This document shows, piece by piece, positions 9,086 through 18,416 of a stretch of 64,000 nucleotides of DNA. The first letter of the stretch is position 1. Each line of letters opens with the position of its first letter. Location: NCBI RefSeq assembly GCF_024756255.1, contig NZ_JANUHB010000002.1:248001-312000 (forward strand). Direction: 5' to 3'. The notes beneath the pieces are model-generated. The model was given only the letters and a program-made list of their open reading frames with translations. It had not been told where the DNA came from and made no database searches. The position numbers were made by a program, and so were the translations under genes. Source of the stretch: Massilia agilis (lineage in GTDB: Bacteria > Pseudomonadota > Gammaproteobacteria > Burkholderiales > Burkholderiaceae_D).

Positions 9086-9590
9086 AACCAGTTTCGGCCT
9101 CAAGCGTGATCGGGACCGTCATGGCGCCCGCGGAGACGCTTGTTGTTACCGAGGCGGCGAGCAGGTTGCCGGCTGAGTCAGTGGGACGGCCAAGTGCGTC
9201 GAACGCGACGCTGACGACCTGGCTCACGCTCACGCCTTGGGGGACGCGCACGCAATACCACTTCGAGGAGGTGCAGGGGCCGCCGGTGCTGACGGCGAAC
9301 GGGGCCGCCACCTCGGATCCGACGCATGTCGCTCCCGCGACAAAACACAAGCGAACGGACGTGCTGTCGAGGATTGCATAAACCGGGCGGTGCTGGGCGA
9401 TGGCCACGGTTTGCGCATACCGCAAGGCCGAACGCGCCTGGTCGCTGAAACTGCTCGCGTCAAAATCGCGCCGGTCAAAAAAACGCGCGGCGCCAATGGC
9501 GCCGAGGATGCCGACCAGGACCAGGACGACGATCAGTTCGACCATCGTGAACCCTTGCCCCGATCGGCGTGGTTGGCAGTACTGCAACAT
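9075..9590 (-). CDS. mshC: MSHA minor pilin MshC
   Basis: 171-aa GspH-like minor prepilin. I take the ATG at 9590 (MLQYCQPRRSGQ leader, then GFTMVELIVV); an in-frame GTG at 9623 is an alternative and neither has a strong ribosome site. RFFDRRDFDASSFSDQARSA followed by LRYAQTVAIAQ is the classic GspH/FimT/MshC post-helix sequence. Two cysteines (FVAGATC and GGPCTSSKWYC) lie in the C-terminal domain. It follows mshA by 54 bp. Confidence 0.85.
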   Translation of the reverse strand: MLQYCQPRRSGQGFTMVELIVVLVLVGILGAIGAARFFDRRDFDASSFSDQARSALRYAQTVAIAQHRPVYAILDSTSVRLCFVAGATCVGSEVAAPFAVSTGGPCTSSKWYCVRVPQGVSVSQVVSVAFDALGRPTDSAGNLLAASVTTSVSAGAMTVPITLEAETGYVH

Positions 9591-9644
9591 GACTCCCGGA
9601 ATACGAATATCGGGGCCGGTCACTGCCTTTATTGGATCAACTGA

Positions 9645-10154
9645 TCAGCAGCCGCTGGTGACCGCACTAGCCGACGCCGTGGTGTTCGTGGCGGTGGCTT
9701 GCGTGTACTTGACGTAGCAGGTCGCAGCCTTGGTGTCAGTCATCGCCACGCCCGAGGGCAGGAAACCGACTTCATCGGTGGTCAAGGTCGGGAGATTGTT
9801 GGTGGAGACCGCGCTGTCAGTGCTGGTGAACTTGGTCATGCCATCGATGTTGGCCGCGGTGACGATCGAAGTCACGGTGGGGTAGCCATACGCGGTAGCG
9901 ATGGCAACACCTTCCATCGACACAGAGCCGGTTGCACCGGTCTGCCCCCTGACAATCGCCTGCGCGTGCACCAGGCCGGCAGCCGAGGTGAGCGAGCCGC
10001 GCACGCCTTGCACAGCCGCTGTGCGGGCATCGTTGCTCATATCGGCAAACTTCGGCAGCGCGGTGGCGGCCAGGATACCGAGGATGACGATCACGACGAT
10101 CAGTTCGATCAGCGTGAAACCGGCCTGTGCGGCATTGTTAAAGCTTTTCTTCAT
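9645..10154 (-). CDS. mshA: MSHA major pilin MshA
   Basis: 169-aa major pilin that would form the fibre. The start at the ATG at 10154 is supported by GGAG six bases upstream. The leader MKKSFNNAAQAG is followed by FTLIELIVVIVILGILAATA, the textbook type IVa N-helix, then LPKFADMSNDAR and AVQGVRGSLTSAAGLVHAQA, hallmarks of MshA. The C-terminal disulfide pair is ATCYVKY and the terminal Cys. It is expected to be the most highly expressed gene here; the 52-bp gap before it could hold a promoter, though I see no clear boxes. Confidence 0.92.
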   Translation of the reverse strand: MKKSFNNAAQAGFTLIELIVVIVILGILAATALPKFADMSNDARTAAVQGVRGSLTSAAGLVHAQAIVRGQTGATGSVSMEGVAIATAYGYPTVTSIVTAANIDGMTKFTSTDSAVSTNNLPTLTTDEVGFLPSGVAMTDTKAATCYVKYTQATATNTTASASAVTSGC

Positions 10155-10206
10155 TGAATTCTCCAGACTTGATGAATATCTCGCGGAACGCTCCGCAGAT
10201 TGATTT

Positions 10207-10788
10207 CTATGGGTCAGCTGTGGCATCGGACTCGCCAGTCAATTGGATCAGTGCGACGCCTTGCGAGACCTCTGTGGGCCCGAACCGCTCTCCCGCAGCC
10301 CGCCTTCCTAGCTCGTTGTATTCTACCTTGAACTTAAGAAACTTTGATGCCTCAGAGCTAAAACTTTTGGGACTGTTGAGTAAATAAATCAGGCATTTGT
10401 CGCGTCGATCAAACACCCAATTTCCGTGCGGCATTTGTTTCAGTTCCGGAGAGTAATATTCGCCCAAATAGTTCGCGGGTTTGCGCTCAAGCCAGTCCAG
10501 CGGATTTTCTTCAGTCAGTCGCAGCATGGCAGCGCGGTCGCCCTTTGGCGACACGGCTCCCGCACGCAATGCCAGCGCGGTGCGCAGCGTGGCAACAACT
10601 TGCTGGACGGCGACCCGCTCGGACTCTTGCTGGTAAAACGCAATCCGCATCAGCAACACGCCTGCCAGCACAGCCAGCACAGTCGCGGCGACCGCGAATT
10701 CGAACAGCGTGAACCCGTCTTGCGCTCTTCGGCCCGGCAGGACCCCGCAAGCCGGCACTGCGCTCAGGTTGTCACCGCCGCGCGTCAT
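10207..10788 (-). CDS. Prepilin-like protein, MshB position
   Basis: 193-aa pseudopilin-like protein between mshG and mshA, the place where MshB lies in other msh operons. The leader GRRAQDG is followed by FTLFEFAVAATVLAVLAGVL, so the cleavage Gly and Glu at +5 are kept although the helix is atypical (FEF rather than IEL). The start ATG directly abuts the mshG stop (TAG/ATG), implying coupling. The C-terminal half is not recognisably like other minor pilins, so I call it by position and leave the symbol empty. Confidence 0.75.
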   Translation of the reverse strand: MTRGGDNLSAVPACGVLPGRRAQDGFTLFEFAVAATVLAVLAGVLLMRIAFYQQESERVAVQQVVATLRTALALRAGAVSPKGDRAAMLRLTEENPLDWLERKPANYLGEYYSPELKQMPHGNWVFDRRDKCLIYLLNSPKSFSSEASKFLKFKVEYNELGRRAAGERFGPTEVSQGVALIQLTGESDATADP

Positions 10789-12018
10789 CTACTTGTGCAG
10801 GGCCGCCTTGCCCAGATCCCAGATCGGCAGGAAGATGCCGAGAGCAAGCACCAGCACCATCACGCCGAGGAAAATAATCAGGATCGGCTCGATCTGGCTC
10901 GACAGGGTCTTGAGTTCGTAATCGACCTCGCGTTCGTACATCTGCGCGATTTCATCCATCAGGTCGTCCAGCGAGCCCGACTCCTCGCCCACCGCGATCA
11001 TCTGCAGCACGATCGGCGTGAACACCTGGGCATTGGTGGCAGTGCGCACGATGCTCTCGCCGCGCTCGACGCCGTCACGCATCAGCTCAATGCGTGCGGA
11101 GAGGAATGCGTTGTCGACCGTCTGCGACACCACGGTCAGCGCGTGCACGATCGGTACCCCACTTCGCATCGACAACGCAAAGCTGCGCGCGAAGCGCGCC
11201 ATCGTGGCTTTGTGGATGATCTTGCCCGCAATCGGAATACGCAGCTTGTGACGGTCCCAGGCAAGGCGCCCCCGGGCGGTACCGATCCAGCTGCGAAAAC
11301 CCACGGCCGCACCGACCGCGAGCGCAAGCAGCACCGGCCAGGACTCGACGGTAAAGCGCGAGGTCGCGATCAGGATGCGCGTCATCAGCGGCAGCTCGGC
11401 GTGCATCTGCTTGAACACGTTCTCGAACTGCGGAATGACGAACACGTTCACGACCACCATCGCCGCGACCATCGCCACCATCACAAAGGACGGGTAACGC
11501 ATCGCCGTCTTGACCCGCTCGCGCATGTCGCGGTCGAATTCCATGTGGTCGAACAACCGCAGGAATACCTCTTCGAGCCGGCCTGTCATTTCGCCCACGC
11601 GGACCATGGACAGATAAAAGTTATCGAAGCACGCGGGGTGCTTCTTCATCGCCACCGACAGCTCGCGGCCCGAATCGAGCGATTCGCGCAGGTCCTTGAT
11701 GACGGTGGCGAACGACTTGTTGATGGCCGATTCCTGCAGTCCCGCCAGGCCGCGCATGATCGGCACGCCCGACTTGAGCAGGGTGTAGATCTGGCGCGAG
11801 AACAGCTGCACGTCCAGCGAGGTCACCTTCTTTTCGGTGAGGCGCGCCCAGATACCCTTGCCTTCCCCTCCGGCCTTCTTGCGGCTGGGCGTGATCTCGA
11901 TCGGCGTCACGCCCGAGCCGAACAGCTGGTCGGCGCAGGCGTTCGCGTCCGCCGCTTCCAGCACGCCCTGCATCAATTTGCCGCTGGCGTCGCGGCCCTT
12001 GTAGGCGAACGACGGCAC
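10789..12018 (-). CDS. mshG: MSHA platform protein MshG (GspF/PilC family)
   Basis: 409-aa polytopic inner-membrane platform protein that couples the motor ATPase to the growing pilus. Two T2SSF domains are visible. The first contains LFSRQIYTLLKSGVPI at about residue 72; the second contains FARSFALSMRSGVPIVHAL. Three membrane spans lie near residues 176-197, 228-247 and 378-400. The start is a GTG with GAGGAA six bases upstream, three bases after the mshE stop. The product should work directly with MshE. Confidence 0.9.
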   Translation of the reverse strand: MPSFAYKGRDASGKLMQGVLEAADANACADQLFGSGVTPIEITPSRKKAGGEGKGIWARLTEKKVTSLDVQLFSRQIYTLLKSGVPIMRGLAGLQESAINKSFATVIKDLRESLDSGRELSVAMKKHPACFDNFYLSMVRVGEMTGRLEEVFLRLFDHMEFDRDMRERVKTAMRYPSFVMVAMVAAMVVVNVFVIPQFENVFKQMHAELPLMTRILIATSRFTVESWPVLLALAVGAAVGFRSWIGTARGRLAWDRHKLRIPIAGKIIHKATMARFARSFALSMRSGVPIVHALTVVSQTVDNAFLSARIELMRDGVERGESIVRTATNAQVFTPIVLQMIAVGEESGSLDDLMDEIAQMYEREVDYELKTLSSQIEPILIIFLGVMVLVLALGIFLPIWDLGKAALHK

Positions 12019-12021
12019 CGA

Positions 12022-13728
12022 TTATTCCTCGACGAACTGGTTCGACACGCGCATCGCCTCGACGATCGTGGTGCGACCCTGCACTGCCAGCTGCACCGCG
12101 TGGCGCCGCAAGGTGTTCCCGGCCATTTCCATCTGCGCCACCTTGAGGAAGTGCCCCGGATCCGGGTGGTTGGCAGCGGCCGTCACGCGGCGCGTCATCT
12201 CGAGCAGCTCGTACACGCCGGTACGGCCACGGTAGCCGGTGCCATTGCAGTGCGAGCAGCCCTTGCCATGGAAGAAGCGCGTGCTTTCGACGTGCTCGCC
12301 CAGCTCGGCGCGCAGCCAGCCCTGCTCGGTGGCGGTGGGCTGGTATTCGGTGGTGCAGCTTTCGCAGATCACCCTCACCAGGCGCTGCGCCAGCACCGCC
12401 TGCAGCGAGCCGCCGACCATGTAGCGCGGCACGCCCATGTCCATCAGGCGCAGCGGGGTGCTGGCGGCGTCGTTGGTGTGCAGGGTCGACAGCACCAGGT
12501 GGCCGGTCATTGCGGCGCGCAGGCCGATCTGGGCGGTCTCCTGGTCGCGCATCTCGCCCACCAGCACGATGTCCGGGTCCTGGCGCAGTGCCGAGCGCAG
12601 CACGCGCGCGAAGGTCAGCTCGATCTTGTCGTTGACCTGCACCTGGTTGATGCCGGCGAGGCGATACTCGACCGGGTCCTCGACGGTGATGAGTTTTTTC
12701 TCCACCGAGTTCAGCTCGGCCAGCGCGCTGTACAGGGTGGTGGTCTTGCCGCTGCCGGTGGGGCCGGTCACCAGCACCAGGCCGTTGGGGCGCTGCACGA
12801 TCGCGCGAAAGCGCTCGACCAGTTCCGGCGGCATCCCGATGGCGTCCAGCCGCAGCCGGGTGCCGGCCTGGTTCAACAGGCGCATCACGACCGATTCGCC
12901 GTACTGGGTCGGCATGGTCGAGATACGCACGTCCAGCCGCTGGTTCTTGACCTTGACGGCAAAGCGGCCGTCCTGCGGCAGGCGCTTTTCCGAGATGTCC
13001 AGGTCGGCCATCAGCTTCAGGCGCAGCGCCAGCGGCGTTGCGACCTTGATGTCGGCCTCGGTCTGCAGGTGCAGCACGCCGTCGATGCGAAAGCGGATCT
13101 GCAGGCGCGATTCCTGCGGCTCGATGTGGATGTCCGAGGCGCGCACCTGGGCGGCGTCGTCGAACACCGACTGCAGCAGCTTGACGATCGGCGCCTCTTC
13201 CAGGCCCGGGTTGGCGGCCAGCGCGCCAAAATCGACGAACGCGTCGCCCAGGTCCTGTTCCACCTCGCGCGCGAAGTCGGTGATCTCTTCGGTGCGGCGG
13301 TAGATCCGGTCGATCGCCTGCAGCACTTCGGTCTCGTTGACCACCGCCAGCTCGACGCCGCGCTTGAGCAGGCGCGCGATCTCGTCGTACGCGAACAAAT
13401 CGGTCGGGTCGGCCACGCCCACCAGCACCGTCTCGCGGCGGTCTTCGAGCACCAGCGCGCGGAAGCGCCGCGCGGCGGTTTCGGGCAGCAGCCGCACTAC
13501 GTCGGCGTTGATGTTGTAGAACTTGAGGTTGATGTACGGGATGTTGAGCTGGCGCGCCAGCGCGCCGCAGATCTGCTCTTCGGTCACATAGCCGTTCTCG
13601 ACGAACACCCGGCCCAGCTTGCGGCCCGTGCGCTTCTGGTCGGCCAGCGCGGCAGAAAGTTGCTCCTCGCTCAGCAGTTTTTGCTGGACCAGTATCTCGC
13701 CGAGCCGGACTTTTTCGGGCCTTGCCAT
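12022..13728 (-). CDS. mshE: MSHA extension ATPase MshE (GspE/PilB family, c-di-GMP-binding type)
   Basis: 568-aa cytoplasmic motor ATPase that powers pilus extension; first gene of the operon. The start is the ATG at 13728 with AAGGA upstream. Residues 6-60 hold two MshEN repeats (RLGEILVQQKLLSEEQL and KLGRVFVENGYVTEEQI), the long c-di-GMP-binding motif known from Vibrio MshE, though the first lacks the central Gly. The Walker A motif GPTGSGKTT lies near residue 320, followed by the Asp box and Walker B (DPDIVLVGEMRD), then a zinc tetracysteine (CESC...CSHC) at about 454-492. A diguanylate cyclase gene lies nearby on the other strand. No clear promoter was found in 13729-13961. Confidence 0.92.
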   Translation of the reverse strand: MARPEKVRLGEILVQQKLLSEEQLSAALADQKRTGRKLGRVFVENGYVTEEQICGALARQLNIPYINLKFYNINADVVRLLPETAARRFRALVLEDRRETVLVGVADPTDLFAYDEIARLLKRGVELAVVNETEVLQAIDRIYRRTEEITDFAREVEQDLGDAFVDFGALAANPGLEEAPIVKLLQSVFDDAAQVRASDIHIEPQESRLQIRFRIDGVLHLQTEADIKVATPLALRLKLMADLDISEKRLPQDGRFAVKVKNQRLDVRISTMPTQYGESVVMRLLNQAGTRLRLDAIGMPPELVERFRAIVQRPNGLVLVTGPTGSGKTTTLYSALAELNSVEKKLITVEDPVEYRLAGINQVQVNDKIELTFARVLRSALRQDPDIVLVGEMRDQETAQIGLRAAMTGHLVLSTLHTNDAASTPLRLMDMGVPRYMVGGSLQAVLAQRLVRVICESCTTEYQPTATEQGWLRAELGEHVESTRFFHGKGCSHCNGTGYRGRTGVYELLEMTRRVTAAANHPDPGHFLKVAQMEMAGNTLRRHAVQLAVQGRTTIVEAMRVSNQFVEE

Positions 13729-13961
13729 GTGTTCCTTTCCGTACCTGTTACGATCGCGCGGCCATTGTATGCCAGAACGCAGCCCATTTTCACCCGGCAA
13801 TACCTGTTGTGCAGAAAATCCGCCTTGCCCGCGCCAGATGTCACACTCTGTTGTGCCGTATCCACGCCCGCCGCGCGGGAACGGCCCCGCGCTAGGCGGT
13901 AAAGCGGCAGTTTGTTACCATCGGGCAACCCGCCTTGCTGTGCGCATCCCCGAGGTTTTCC

Positions 13962-16900
13962 TTGTTGTTCCGTCGCCAACGTCTTCCTTCGATCCGGTCG
14001 AAGCTGTTCACGCTCATCCTTGCGTGCGCCCTGCCCATCCTGATTGGCTATGTCGCGTTTGCGCGCGACGCCGGGCGGCGCGAGCGCGAGCACGTGGCGC
14101 AGGATGCGCAGACGGTGGCGCAGGCGCTGGTGGCGGCAGTGGACCGCGAGCTCGCCAGCAGCGAGACGGCGGCACGCGTGCTGGCCAATTCCTGGCTGCT
14201 CGCGCACGGCCGGCTGGCCGAATTCCACGCCAACGCGCGCAACCTGCTGCGCCCGGAATTCCCGGCGCACGCGATTGCGCTGGCGGACGCCGAAGGACGC
14301 GAAATCCTCAACACGCGCTTTGCCTACGGCAGCGAAATTCCGCCGGGCGGCGCGCGGGCCGAAGTCAAGCGCGTATTCGCCACCGGCGAATCGGTCGCAA
14401 CCGGGTTGCGTACGCCCGGCCCGGACCCGACCCAGGTGCTGTCGATCATCGTACCGGTCTGGCGCGAAGGCAAGGTGGTGTACGCGCTGTCGGTGCAGAT
14501 GCGGCCCAAGCCGGTGGCCGACCTGCTGGCCAGCCAGCACCTGCCGGACCAGTGGATGGCCCAGGTGTTCGACAACCAGCAGCGGCTGGTGGCGAGCAAC
14601 GCCGACCTGACCGCGACCCAGGGCACGCCGTTGCCGGCCGCGGTGGCGCAGGCACTGGCGCGCCGCGACATCGGCATCGCAGCGCTCGGCAAGGACGCGG
14701 ACGCCGAATTCGCTGCGTTCGCCCGCTCGCGCGAGCACCGCTGGACGGTGGCAGTGACCGTGCCGCGCGACGCCGCGCCGCAGATGCTGGGGCACCCGCA
14801 CGGCGCGATCCTGACCGGCGTGGCGGCGCTGCTGGCGGTGAGCCTGGGGCTGGCATGGCTGATCGGCGGCTCGATCGCGCGCTCGGTGCGTGCACTGATC
14901 GGGCCGGCGCAGGCGCTCGGGCGCGGCGAGGCGGTGGTGATCCCCAAGATGGCGATCGCCGAGGCCGACGCGGTGGCCGACGCGCTGCGCCAGGTGGACC
15001 GCAAGCTGGCGCGCTACCGGCGCGGGCTGGCCACGCTGGTCAATGAGCGCACCGCCGAACTGGAACGCTCCACCGCCCTGCTCGAAACCGTGTACGCGTC
15101 GGCGCCCGTGGGCCTGTGCTTCATGGACCGCGAGCTGCGCTTCGTGATGATCAACGACTACCTTGCCGCGATCAACGCGGTCCCGGCCTCCGAGCACATC
15201 GGCCGCACGCTGCCCGAGGTGCTGGGACCGGTCGGCGAACAGTTCGAGCTGGACTACCGGCGCGTGCTGGAATCGGGCCGGCCGATGGTGGACCTGGAGA
15301 GCGTGGGCGGGGTGCCGGCGGCGCCCGGCGTGATGCGGCACTGGCTGGCCAGCTACTACCCGGTGTTCGGCCCGGACCGCGAAATCGTCGGCATCAACGC
15401 CGTGGTGCTGGACATCACCGAACGCAAGCTGCAGGAGCAGCGCAATCGCGACAACGAAGAGCTGTTCCGCGCGCTGTACGAAGGCTCGGGCGACGCCCAC
15501 ACGCTGCTCGCTTACGGCGCGGGCTTCGTCAGCGCCAACCGCGCCGCCGCCGCCCTGTTCGGCTTCGACGAGATCGACGAACTGCTGTCGCTGTCGCCGG
15601 CGAGCGTGTCGCCGCCATGCCAGCCGGACGGCCGCGGTTCGGAAGAGCTGATGCGCCAGTACATGCGGCAGGTGATGGACACCGGCGGCGCGCATTTCGA
15701 GTGGCAGTACCGGCGGCGCGACGGCAGCACCTTCCACGCCGACGTGGTGCTCACCAGCGTGGACATCGGCGGCAAGGGCATGATGCAGGGGACGATGCGC
15801 GACATCAGCTCGCGCGTGGCGGCCGAGACGGCGCTGCGCGCCACCAGCGAACGGCTGGCGCGCAACGAGCGCTTCATCCGCACCGTCACCGACCACCTGC
15901 CCGGCATGGTCGGCTACTGGGACGCCGACCTGCGCTGCCGGTTCGCCAACCGGCCCTACCTGCAATGGCTGGGACGCAGCGAAGAACAGGTGTTCGGCGA
16001 GCGCGTGCAGGCCCTGATCGCGGTCGACCAGCTGGAGCAGGTGAACGAGCATATCCATGCGGTGCTGGCGGGCCGGGCGCAAAGCTTCGAGCGCCAGTTG
16101 CAGATGCGCTCGGGCGAACTGGTGCACGCGTGGGGCAACTACATTCCCGACTTCGACGAGCACGGCACGGTGCGCGGCTTCTACGTGCTGTACACCGACG
16201 TGACCGAACTGAAGCGCACCCAGGGCCGGCTGGTGCAGGCGCTGCACGAGGCCGAGCATGCCAGCAGCGCCAAGGGCCAGTTCCTGGCCAACATGAGCCA
16301 TGAGATCCGCACCCCGATGAACGCGATCATGGGCCTGGCGCGGCTGCTGGAGGAAGCGCCGCTGGGCCGGCGCGAGCGCGGCTACGTCGAGCGCATGCAG
16401 CTGGCGGCCAAGTCGCTGCTGGGCATGCTGTCGGACGTGCTCGATTTTTCCAAGGTCGAAGCGGGCCAGCTGGTGCTCGAACACCAGCCGTTCCTGCTGG
16501 ACGACGTGCTGGCCACGGTGGCGGCAGTGGCCGCGTCCAACGCCTGGGCCAAGGGGGTCGAGCCGGTGTTCGACGTGGACAGCGCCGTGCCGCGCTCGCT
16601 GGTGGGCGACCAGGTGCGGCTGGGCCAGGTGTTGCTGAACCTGGCCGCCAATGCGATCAAGTTCACCGACAAGGGCGAAGTGGTGCTCACGGTGCGCGCC
16701 GCCGGCTTTGACGCGGGCACGGCGCGGCTCGCGTTTTCGGTGCGCGACACCGGCATCGGCATCGCGCCCGACCAGCAGGAGCGCATGTTCGAGGCGTTCT
16801 CGCAGGCCGACAGCTCGATCAGCCGCAAGTACGGCGGCGCCGGCCTGGGCCTGGCGATCTGCCGCCGCCTGGTGGAACTGATGGGCGGCCAGCTGCGCGT

Positions 16901-18416
16901 GGACAGCGCGCCGGGCCTTGGTGCCACCTTCAGTTTCGAGCTCGCCTTCCCGCTCGCGCCGCACGCGCCGGCGCTGCCCTGCCCCGACCCCGCCCTGGCG
17001 GTGCTGGTGGCGGACGACAACCCGAGCGCGCTGGCGGCGCTGGCCGGTGCCTGCGAGGCGTTCGGCTGGCAGGTGGACCGCGCGGACGGCGGCGCCGCGG
17101 CGCTGGCCCTGCTGCGCGCCGGGCGCCGCTACGACCTGGCCTTCCTCGACAGCGCCATGCCCGACCTGGACGGCGCCAGCGTGCTGGCCTACGCCCGCTC
17201 GGACCAGTCGATCCGGCTGCCGCGCTGCGCGCTGGCGGCGGCCGACCCCGAGCGAGAGCGCCTGGCCGCGCTGGCGGACGACCTGCACGTGGACGCGCTG
17301 CTGGCCAAGCCGTTCACCCGGCGCGCGCTGCTCGAGACCGTGGCGGAGCTGTGCAGCGGCGCCGCGCCCGCCCCGGCGCGCCCGATCCCGCTCGCGGGAC
17401 GCCTGGCCGGCCTGCGCGTGCTGCTGGTCGAGGACAACGTGATCAACCAGGAAGTGGCGAACTACGCGCTGGTGCACGCGGGCGCCTCGGTGGACATCGC
17501 GGAAAACGGCCAGATGGCGCTGTCGATGCTGTCCGAGCGCAGCGTGCAGTACGATGCGGTGCTGATGGACCTGCAGATGCCGGTCATGAACGGCTACGAG
17601 GCGACCGCCGCGATCCGCGCGATGGGACTGGGCCGGCTGCCGATCATCGCCATGACCGCCAACGCGATGGAAGAAGACCGCCGCCGCGCGCTGGCGGCGG
17701 GCATGGACGCGCACCTGGCCAAGCCGATCGAGGTGGACGTGCTGGTCGATACGCTGCTGGCGGTGGCCGGGCGCGCGGCCGGCGGCGCGGCGGAGGCGGC
17801 GGCGCCGGGGGCCTGGCCTGCCCCGCCGAGCATCCCCGGCATCGACCTGAAGGCCACGCTGCCGCGCTTCGGCGGCGCGTTTGCGAACTTCGCGGCCGTG
17901 TTCCGCCGCTTCGAGAGCTCGCAGGGGCGCACCCTGGACGAGGTGCGCGAACTGCTGCGCAGCGGCGACCGCAAGGGCGCGCAGCAGCTGGTGCACCGCC
18001 TGCGCGGCGTGGCGGCCAACCTCGGCGCCAACGAGGTGGCGGCGCTGGCGCTCGACTTCGAACAGGCGCTGCGCAGCGCCGACGAGGCCGCACTCGCACT
18101 GCGCCTGGCGCGCCTGGACGCCGCGCTGTCGATCGTGCTGGACGCCTCGCGCGAGATCGACGCCGCGGGCGATGGCGCCGAGCCGGGTGTCGCGGCGGGC
18201 ACGTGCGCCCAGCGCGAGGATTTGATCGGACTGCTCGATCTGCTACACAATAACAACCTGAAGGCGATGGCGCAGTTCGATGCGCTGCGTCCGGCGCTGG
18301 CGGGCCTGCTCGATGCCAAGTCCGGCGACGCGCTCGCCGACGCCATCGGCACCCTGCGTTTCGACGTCGCGGCGGCGCTGCTCCAGGATATATTGAACGG
18401 GAAGATACAAGCATGA
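13962..18416 (+). CDS. Hybrid sensor histidine kinase with three PAS, two REC and Hpt domains
   Basis: 1484-aa membrane phosphorelay kinase. Start: TTG at 13962, six bases after GAGG; a TTG at 13935 is possible. Membrane helices at about 13-33 and 282-302 flank a periplasmic sensor. About three PAS domains follow (370-490, 500-620, 626-750). HisKA has its phospho-His in ANMSHEIRTP near 781. HATPase follows with N box LAANAIKF and GLGLAIC. The first REC (about 1012-1130) keeps its Asp near 1063 but has Ala where Thr/Ser is usual. The second REC (1148-1268) is canonical (LMDLQMPVMNG, Asp near 1203). The C-terminal Hpt has its His near 1345 (LVHRLRGVAANLG). Its stop overlaps the downstream cyclase gene, a natural output partner. 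Confidence 0.9.
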   Translation: MLFRRQRLPSIRSKLFTLILACALPILIGYVAFARDAGRREREHVAQDAQTVAQALVAAVDRELASSETAARVLANSWLLAHGRLAEFHANARNLLRPEFPAHAIALADAEGREILNTRFAYGSEIPPGGARAEVKRVFATGESVATGLRTPGPDPTQVLSIIVPVWREGKVVYALSVQMRPKPVADLLASQHLPDQWMAQVFDNQQRLVASNADLTATQGTPLPAAVAQALARRDIGIAALGKDADAEFAAFARSREHRWTVAVTVPRDAAPQMLGHPHGAILTGVAALLAVSLGLAWLIGGSIARSVRALIGPAQALGRGEAVVIPKMAIAEADAVADALRQVDRKLARYRRGLATLVNERTAELERSTALLETVYASAPVGLCFMDRELRFVMINDYLAAINAVPASEHIGRTLPEVLGPVGEQFELDYRRVLESGRPMVDLESVGGVPAAPGVMRHWLASYYPVFGPDREIVGINAVVLDITERKLQEQRNRDNEELFRALYEGSGDAHTLLAYGAGFVSANRAAAALFGFDEIDELLSLSPASVSPPCQPDGRGSEELMRQYMRQVMDTGGAHFEWQYRRRDGSTFHADVVLTSVDIGGKGMMQGTMRDISSRVAAETALRATSERLARNERFIRTVTDHLPGMVGYWDADLRCRFANRPYLQWLGRSEEQVFGERVQALIAVDQLEQVNEHIHAVLAGRAQSFERQLQMRSGELVHAWGNYIPDFDEHGTVRGFYVLYTDVTELKRTQGRLVQALHEAEHASSAKGQFLANMSHEIRTPMNAIMGLARLLEEAPLGRRERGYVERMQLAAKSLLGMLSDVLDFSKVEAGQLVLEHQPFLLDDVLATVAAVAASNAWAKGVEPVFDVDSAVPRSLVGDQVRLGQVLLNLAANAIKFTDKGEVVLTVRAAGFDAGTARLAFSVRDTGIGIAPDQQERMFEAFSQADSSISRKYGGAGLGLAICRRLVELMGGQLRVDSAPGLGATFSFELAFPLAPHAPALPCPDPALAVLVADDNPSALAALAGACEAFGWQVDRADGGAAALALLRAGRRYDLAFLDSAMPDLDGASVLAYARSDQSIRLPRCALAAADPERERLAALADDLHVDALLAKPFTRRALLETVAELCSGAAPAPARPIPLAGRLAGLRVLLVEDNVINQEVANYALVHAGASVDIAENGQMALSMLSERSVQYDAVLMDLQMPVMNGYEATAAIRAMGLGRLPIIAMTANAMEEDRRRALAAGMDAHLAKPIEVDVLVDTLLAVAGRAAGGAAEAAAPGAWPAPPSIPGIDLKATLPRFGGAFANFAAVFRRFESSQGRTLDEVRELLRSGDRKGAQQLVHRLRGVAANLGANEVAALALDFEQALRSADEAALALRLARLDAALSIVLDASREIDAAGDGAEPGVAAGTCAQREDLIGLLDLLHNNNLKAMAQFDALRPALAGLLDAKSGDALADAIGTLRFDVAAALLQDILNGKIQA

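Noticed and set aside
10426-13902. Plus-strand open frame of over 1100 codons opposite the mshG and mshE genes
   Set aside because: It is antisense to conserved genes, Arg/His/Gln/Val-rich, with no domain; high GC makes such frames open.
13671-17996. Minus-strand open frame of over 1400 codons opposite the hybrid kinase
   Set aside because: Shadow of the GC-rich kinase gene; composition is not protein-like.
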